NCBI RefSeq assembly: GCF_011397635.1
Contig: NC_064770.1
Span: 23,120,200-23,184,199, forward strand
Reading direction: 5' to 3'
DNA from: Epinephelus fuscoguttatus
Lineage: Eukaryota; Chordata; Actinopteri; Perciformes; Serranidae
DNA length: 64,000 bases
Made by a program: the position numbers and the translations under genes. This document shows, one piece after another, positions 59,601 through 64,000 of the stretch; within the stretch, counting starts at the first letter, position 1; every line of letters starts with the position of its first letter. The notes under the pieces were generated by a model. The model was not told the DNA's origin, did no database searches, and saw only the letters and a program-made list of their open reading frames with translations.

Positions 59601-61283
59601 AATATTTGCACAACCTACATGTCTCACAATGTCAAAAAACAAATTGCACTTCTGTATGAAACTTAGTTTTGTTGGACTTTTCTGTTAATAGAATTTAAAT
59701 GTACTTTTACCATCCACTGTTAATGCATGTAGTTCACCACAGATGTCCAACGACAGTGAATTATTAGGGCTGATGTTGAATTGAGTTTAAAAACACTCAT
59801 ACAACAATATATCCTCCAATGTATATTTCTAACATAAACATGAAAGATAAGCCACCATTTTGTATATAGATCCTTTGAATTTGGCTATGTTAGTGACACA
59901 AATGACCTCATACATATATTTCATATCTTCCATTTCACACATGTCACTAATAAGCTAATTTTTATTGATTTTTATTTAACCTTTATCCAACCAGAAAAAC
60001 CTCTTGAAATTAAAAATCTCTTTTTCAAGAGTGTCCTGGCCAAGACAGGCAGCAATATAAGTTACAGACAGACAACATAAAACACAGAAAAAAAATGTGC
60101 AGCTCCAAGCAATATAAAACACAAAGTAAGATTACTACAAAGAAAAGCCACAAAGTATGATCATGTATACTAGAAAGCAACTGTTTCACAAGAACAAAAA
60201 GGGCAACTGCACATGATTCGAAAGACCAGCTAAGATACACTGTGACATTGGCATGTAAAAGATTGTGTGCAAAAATCCTGCATCAGTGCTTTGAAACGGC
60301 CGAGAGGAACCAAAGAGTGTCCTCTTGCAGAAGATTCCACATATAAGGAGCTGCTTACATTAATGCTTGCTCATCAAACTCTGTATGTACCCTCGGTACA
60401 GACCATAAAAACATGTTCTAATGAAAAAGTCTATGAAATTGTAAAGAGAGCCAGCTAAACCACGAATACAGTATACAGTGATGAGTTAGCGGCTTACAGT
60501 TGGTTATAAATCTCAAAGCTCTCTCTTATCAGCACATAATGCAAGTCGCAGTAATTTCTCCCTTATTGCTGTTGACCATAATCAATTGTAATTAGTTGCA
60601 CGACCTGGAGAACATCTCACTTACACAACTTAAGCACTGCGTTTGCCTCTGTGGTTTGAAGGGAGATGCAGGGCAGCTTTTGAGCAGTGGAAAAGGCACT
60701 GCTGGGATTCGAACCCAGGATCTCCTGTTTACTAGACAGGCGCTTTAACCAACTAAGCCACAGCGCCACATGCGTGCCCCCCACTTGCAGATGCTCTTAT
60801 GCAATGTATAAAACTTGAATATCTGATGTATTTTATGAAAATGTTCTGATTTCACCATTAATTAAATTACTACCTGACCTCTAGGACTTTACTGAGTGTT
60901 TTAGAGACCATTAACCCCATTTTACATACATGAGAGTATCAACGCACGAGAGACACAGCTAAAGAACATAACATTAAACATCTACATATATTTATGTACT
61001 TTGCATGCACATATACGTTATCTTGCATACTAGCAGTGTATAAATAATTGGTCTTTGTCACAATATTCATGAAGCTGTAAACTTAAACTTACTTTCTTTT
61101 ACATGAGTCTGGCAGCAGAAGTGAAATCGTGAGCATTAATAAAATAGTGCTGTTAATATCTGAGATGTACAGTACTTACAGGGTGTGTAGTAGTTCTCTG
61201 TAGAGTTGAATACTGTCATTAATCTTGGCTTGTTCAGCTTTGCAGGACTTGATAGCTCGTTCTACCGTGGACAGCAGTGACAT
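53631..61283 (-). CDS. tedc2: Tubulin epsilon and delta complex protein 2
   Basis: TEDC2 (human C16orf59) joins TEDC1 and the delta/epsilon tubulins in a complex needed for stable triplet-microtubule centrioles. Exons in order: 61180-61283, 59460-59515, 58862-59116, 58264-58501, 58108-58161, 57932-58010, 55414-55558, 53872-54065, 53631-53780. Phases fit throughout, giving 424 aa (human about 433). Matches to the human protein: the N-terminal helix ending YRELLHTL, the [19 protein letters not shown] segment, [20 protein letters not shown], and the C-terminus [20 protein letters not shown]. Residues between are low-complexity, Ser/Thr/Lys-rich and poorly conserved. No domain of known fold is evident apart from predicted coiled-coil stretches. 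It holds a tRNA gene in intron 1 and a Tc1 transposon between the sixth and seventh exons. Confidence 0.9.
55703..57328 (+). mobile_element. Tc1-type mariner transposon, nearly intact
   Basis: 1626 bp flanked by TA duplications (55701-55702, 57329-57330). The terminal inverted repeats run about 29 bp, starting 'cagtggtggaaaaaagtttt', with a single mismatch. One transposase gene lies inside. It sits in a tedc2 intron, opposite to the gene. Confidence 0.95.
56008..57033 (+). pseudogene. Tc1 transposase, DD34E, with one premature stop
   Basis: A 342-codon frame from ATG 56008 to TAA 57031-57033 is interrupted only by TAG at 56260-56262 (codon 85). No frameshift is seen. The N-terminal paired-like HTH region contains [20 protein letters not shown] and the GRPR linker. 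The catalytic residues are present: D154 (WSDESSFQL), D245 (QQDNAPCH) and E280 (SPIENLWW). The D245-E280 spacing is 34 residues, the Tc1 signature. [15 protein letters not shown] is also typical. The stop falls within the DNA-binding half, so no full-length enzyme is expected from this copy. Confidence 0.93.
57335..57420 (-). mobile_element. Decayed tRNA-derived SINE head
   Basis: The minus strand reads 'gtagctgaacaggtagaac' and later 'ggattcgattccc', resembling boxes A and B. The Tc1 element inserted right beside it. Confidence 0.4.
57640..57822 (+). repeat. MITE-like repeat family A, copy 4 (3' part)
   Basis: 'gacagtatgaggaaaatta', 'cattaaaatatgtaaacgc' and terminal 'cctgaaaatgagcgtgatac' followed by 'gggacctttaa'. 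Matches the 3' halves of the copies at 5334 and 32045. Confidence 0.6.
58537..58795. mobile_element. MITE with 'aaaggaatactacacccc' end
   Basis: The left end 'ttaaaggaatactacacccc' and right 'ggggtggtgtatttctataa' are imperfect inverted repeats. Sits in the tedc2 intron between exons 3 and 4. Confidence 0.6.
60694..60767 (-). tRNA. tRNA-Thr (anticodon AGT)
   Basis: 74-nt cloverleaf on the minus strand. The acceptor GGCGCTG pairs with CAGTGCC (one G-U). The D arm has box A TGGCTTAGTTGG and the anticodon stem CCTGT/ACAGG holds loop CTAGTAA. The T arm has box B GGTTCGAATCC. There is no intron and a T run follows directly as Pol III terminator. Nearly identical to vertebrate tRNA-Thr-AGT. It sits in tedc2 intron 1, same strand as the host gene. 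With all stems paired it is likely functional. Confidence 0.95.
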
Positions 61284-61687
61284 GCTTGTGTCTGACCGTC
61301 ACACTGTGGTGACTTCAATGCTCTGCCGTGTCATCACGCAAGAAACGGTGGGTTTAAAACTCTTTATCAACGTTAACAAAAGTTTCTAGACAGTGAAAGA
61401 CAGCCACAAAGGTACTGAATACCTCAATGTTTGACATATCCCCATAGAAATAACATTTAAGGCTGGCTGTTTCGTGCTGACCCGCGAAAAGTAAAGCGGA
61501 TGCGGAAGTCACATTCCTCCTTTCGTGGTGAAAAAAGTTACTGTAAAGCACTTTTAAGATGTTAAAACCCTATCACCTTATGACACTTGTCATGCATTTA
61601 TTAGCACATAAATACATCTACGGTTAAAACTGGCTAAACACGAACACAAATAACTTTTAGCTTCATCGCCACAGCGAAGTTCTCACT

Positions 61688-61697
61688 TCTCGCGAGA
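61688..61697. promoter_or_regulatory. TCTCGCGAGA palindromic promoter element
   Basis: Exact match to a 10-bp element frequent in vertebrate housekeeping and bidirectional promoters. It marks this as a real promoter area. Confidence 0.6.
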
Positions 61698-61731
61698 GCT
61701 GTCGTGGTTACTAGGCACGCTGCGCTCCCAT

Positions 61732-61745
61732 GTTGCTATGACAAC
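61732..61745. promoter_or_regulatory. RFX X-box GTTGCTATGACAAC
   Basis: Fits the X-box consensus RYYNYYATRRNRAC at all 14 positions. RFX factors drive ciliary and centriolar genes, which suits tedc2. Binding is inferred. Confidence 0.6.
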
Positions 61746-61929
61746 AGCAGTCTTTAAGGTAGAATACCTCACGTTTTCTGTTGCAGGACTCGTGTATTTC
61801 ACATGTTTTATATTTTTATTATGCTCCCTTTTCTTTTTTATGAGGACATATTATTTAGTTATAGTCATATTACTATTGTTTGTTATGGTACTTGCCTTTG
61901 TTTCCTCCAATACCCAATTTTGAGTCACC

Positions 61930-64000
61930 TCAGAGTGTGATGTTCCGTAAATTAAACTGCTCTACATCTTGAATTGTTTTCATTATAATACACTACAGTT
62001 TTAAAGTGAACTGAATTGTTTTAATTATTTCATACTTGCTATGTAGACAAAATTCAGTCAATTCAGCGTCCTCTAAAACTTATAAATCTACTTAAATTTA
62101 ATCAAAATCAGCCCCCCTGGGAATTGAAATAGGCTATGCCAAATGTGGCTACAACAGCTTTTCTGAATATTGAAAATGTCACAGATGAATTCAGCATCTT
62201 CAGTAACCCCCCAAACCACTCCAACACTGGTCAAATCGGTTGCTGAAATATAGTCTGTTAGGTGATTATGCTAATCAGTGCTAATTATGCAAAGTTACCA
62301 GCACATTCAAGTTAGCATCCGGCAGTTTCTAAATGCTGGGCACCCATTCTGTACATTTCTATTATAAAACTTTGGGGAACTCGGCACTTTCAGATCCACA
62401 TTGCTGGCAAGTAGACTCCCTGGGAGGTTAGTGACTGAAAATTCTGTTTTCTCTGATTTGAGGTATAGTGACAGATTTAGGCCAAATCAAGTGTAATTTT
62501 CAAGATAGCAAAGTCAACCTCGGCTAAAATCTAAGTAGAAGTTCTCTATGTACAAGTAAGCCCCAGAATCTTTTTTTGCTACTTTCCCCTTTGTGTCAGG
62601 GTACTCCGTGCCAAATTTCATACTTGTATCACTGTTTATGCCATCATAATGCCCTAATATTTGCATTTACATAATTTCACCAGAAACATGTCCCAGAAAA
62701 AGGGGATGCCATTTTGAATTTTGAATTTGAGGTCAAATGGATTCAGCATGGTCAGTAACCCCCTTTTTCTTTTGGGGTTGTGGGTGATATTTTAAGACAG
62801 AATATGAGTAAGCCCCAAAATTTTACTGTGCTGCTTTCCCCTTTGTTTCAGGATATTCCATGCCAGATTTCATACTCATAGGACTATTTATGCTATTGTA
62901 GTATCTTAATATTTGCATTTACATCATTTTGCCAGAAACATGTCCGAAAAAGGGGGTTTTGGAGCTCCCTGAGACCAAATGGCCTTGAGTTGGGGGTTCT
63001 TGTTATCAGCATGTGATAGCCCAAAGTAAAGGCTAACAGCAGAAAATATCCCAAGGGCTGGGCCTGCCTCCCAGCCTACGTAGCATTAGATGTAAGGTTA
63101 CATAAATTGTGCAACAATCTTTAAAATTCAGTGTCACTGTTATCTCCAGAGAAGTGTGTGAGCAAAGGAATCAATCTGAAGACTGTGCTTGCACCTTTTA
63201 TTAATCAGGTCCTGCTCATACACTTGACTCATAAAAGTGTGAATTACCAGTTGCAAATGATTACTCTAAAGAGCACCGCTTTACCAATTCGATGACAACA
63301 CTCATTACATTTTGTGATTATGTTCCCAAGTAGCCTACTTTTGGACAATTGCTGTCCCTGCGAGTGACAGTCATTAGAACAGGATTTGACTAACAAGGAT
63401 AATTTGCTGTTTCACGTTACATTGTAAATAATCAAACCAAGCCTCATTACTGAGGCAGAGTGATTCATATGCAGACGTCAATGCACAGACAAAATTGTTG
63501 CATTTGATCTGTGCACTCGTCTGAAGTGGTTTCCCACATAAGCCCCGCTGAAGTAGGTTGACTTCACAGCTTTCAGTATGGATACTGAATTAACAACAAC
63601 ACTTGCTCCTCACACCATGGAGTGTGCTGTCCTGCAGTGTAACCTGGGAGATTGTGATTATAAGACTAAGTAAATACATGTTCTGTACATTCACACTTAC
63701 TGATTTTTCTTTTTAGCAGAAACACTGGCTTCTTAAGCAGAACTGTAACTAATAACATTAATTATGACTGCATCACATTTAGCTGGGACCCCGGTGTTGT
63801 GCATGCCAGCTTACTGGCTCGTCAAAATGGAATAAACCTATAAGTAATGTAATTAAATACACCTATGCATTTTCTGCAAAGGTCCGCTGTTGCTTATAGT
63901 TTGATTGTTGCACATTCTGGCCTGGCACCATCTTATCTCCTGCTTTACTGAGAAGAGCAGGATAAGCTTGGTCTCTATCTGTGGGCATCACCTTTTTATT
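61930..64000. other. Right-edge non-coding DNA
   Basis: No exon, RNA gene or clear transposon is recognised, other than the imperfect repeats at 62555-62957. 'cagtaaccccc' occurs both near 62200 and 62752, so the repeat may extend further left. Confidence 0.5.
62555..62957 (+). repeat. Imperfect direct repeat, two units of about 151 bp, 252 bp apart
   Basis: Units 62555-62705 and 62807-62957 both begin 'agtaagcccc' and share 'tttcccctttg', 'atatttgcatttacat' and 'ccagaaacatgtcc'. About three quarters of positions match by eye. Confidence 0.75.

Larger units (their letters stand above)
61284..61745 (-). promoter_or_regulatory. tedc2: tedc2 upstream/promoter region
   Basis: CpG-bearing stretch upstream of the tedc2 ATG, with the TCTCGCGAGA element and an X-box at its far end. 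The transcription start is not directly visible. The distance of about 450 bp to the X-box is compatible with either a long 5'UTR or a divergent promoter. Confidence 0.45.

Noticed and set aside
61738..61923. 61-codon hydrophobic peptide as a coding gene
   Set aside because: Hydrophobicity is what T-rich DNA encodes by chance. A possible donor after seven codons argues for intron. Kept only as a low-interest finding.
1..64000. CRISPR arrays, operons, riboswitches, prophage or prokaryotic islands
   Set aside because: The DNA is vertebrate with spliced genes. Direct repeats seen are transposon copies, tandem duplications or minisatellites, without spacer structure.

Overview
The window is vertebrate nuclear DNA, almost certainly from a ray-finned (teleost, percomorph-like) fish. 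Four protein genes recognisable from their translated exons are split by GT-AG introns. Between them lie fish-type interspersed repeats: tRNA-derived SINEs, L2 and L1 LINE ends, hAT and Tc1/mariner DNA transposons, and several MITE families. There are no operons, ribosome binding sites or other prokaryotic signals. Layout, left to right, all four genes on the minus strand: (1) abca3, 5' half only, coding exons at 660-17455, a non-coding first exon ending at 20182, and a promoter region near 20200-20480 with two CLEAR-type E-boxes. (2) A repeat-filled gap at 20500-23700. (3) ccnf (cyclin F), complete in 17 exons, 25184-38519, with one exon present as two identical copies and a promoter rich in inverted CCAAT boxes. 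(4) A 9 kb intergenic stretch with SINE/MITE copies and a 200-bp tandem duplication. (5) A small single-coding-exon TMEM100-family gene at 47911-48300 with a compact TATA/CCAAT/CRE promoter. (6) Intergenic DNA at 48710-53480. (7) tedc2 (tubulin epsilon/delta complex subunit 2), complete in nine exons, 53631-61283, with a nearly intact Tc1 transposon in one intron, a tRNA-Thr(AGT) gene in intron 1, and an RFX X-box upstream. (8) 2.2 kb at the right edge with an imperfect repeat and no recognised gene. The order abca3-ccnf-tedc2 matches the ABCA3-CCNF-TEDC2 neighbourhood of human 16p13.3, as I recall it. Cyclin F is an SCF E3 ligase receptor acting in G2 and on centrosomes, and TEDC2 works at centrioles, so two neighbours share centrosome biology. 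ABCA3 is a lysosome-related-organelle phospholipid pump and TMEM100 is a signalling membrane protein; their proximity is probably only synteny. Exon borders were set by hand from splice consensus, reading-frame continuity and similarity to remembered vertebrate proteins. Frame is maintained across every junction of abca3 (483 codons so far), ccnf (780 aa) and tedc2 (424 aa). I found no wholly new gene system. The most interesting items are the duplicated ccnf exon, the paired CLEAR sites at abca3, the X-box at tedc2, the near-intact Tc1 copy and several long perfect palindromes.
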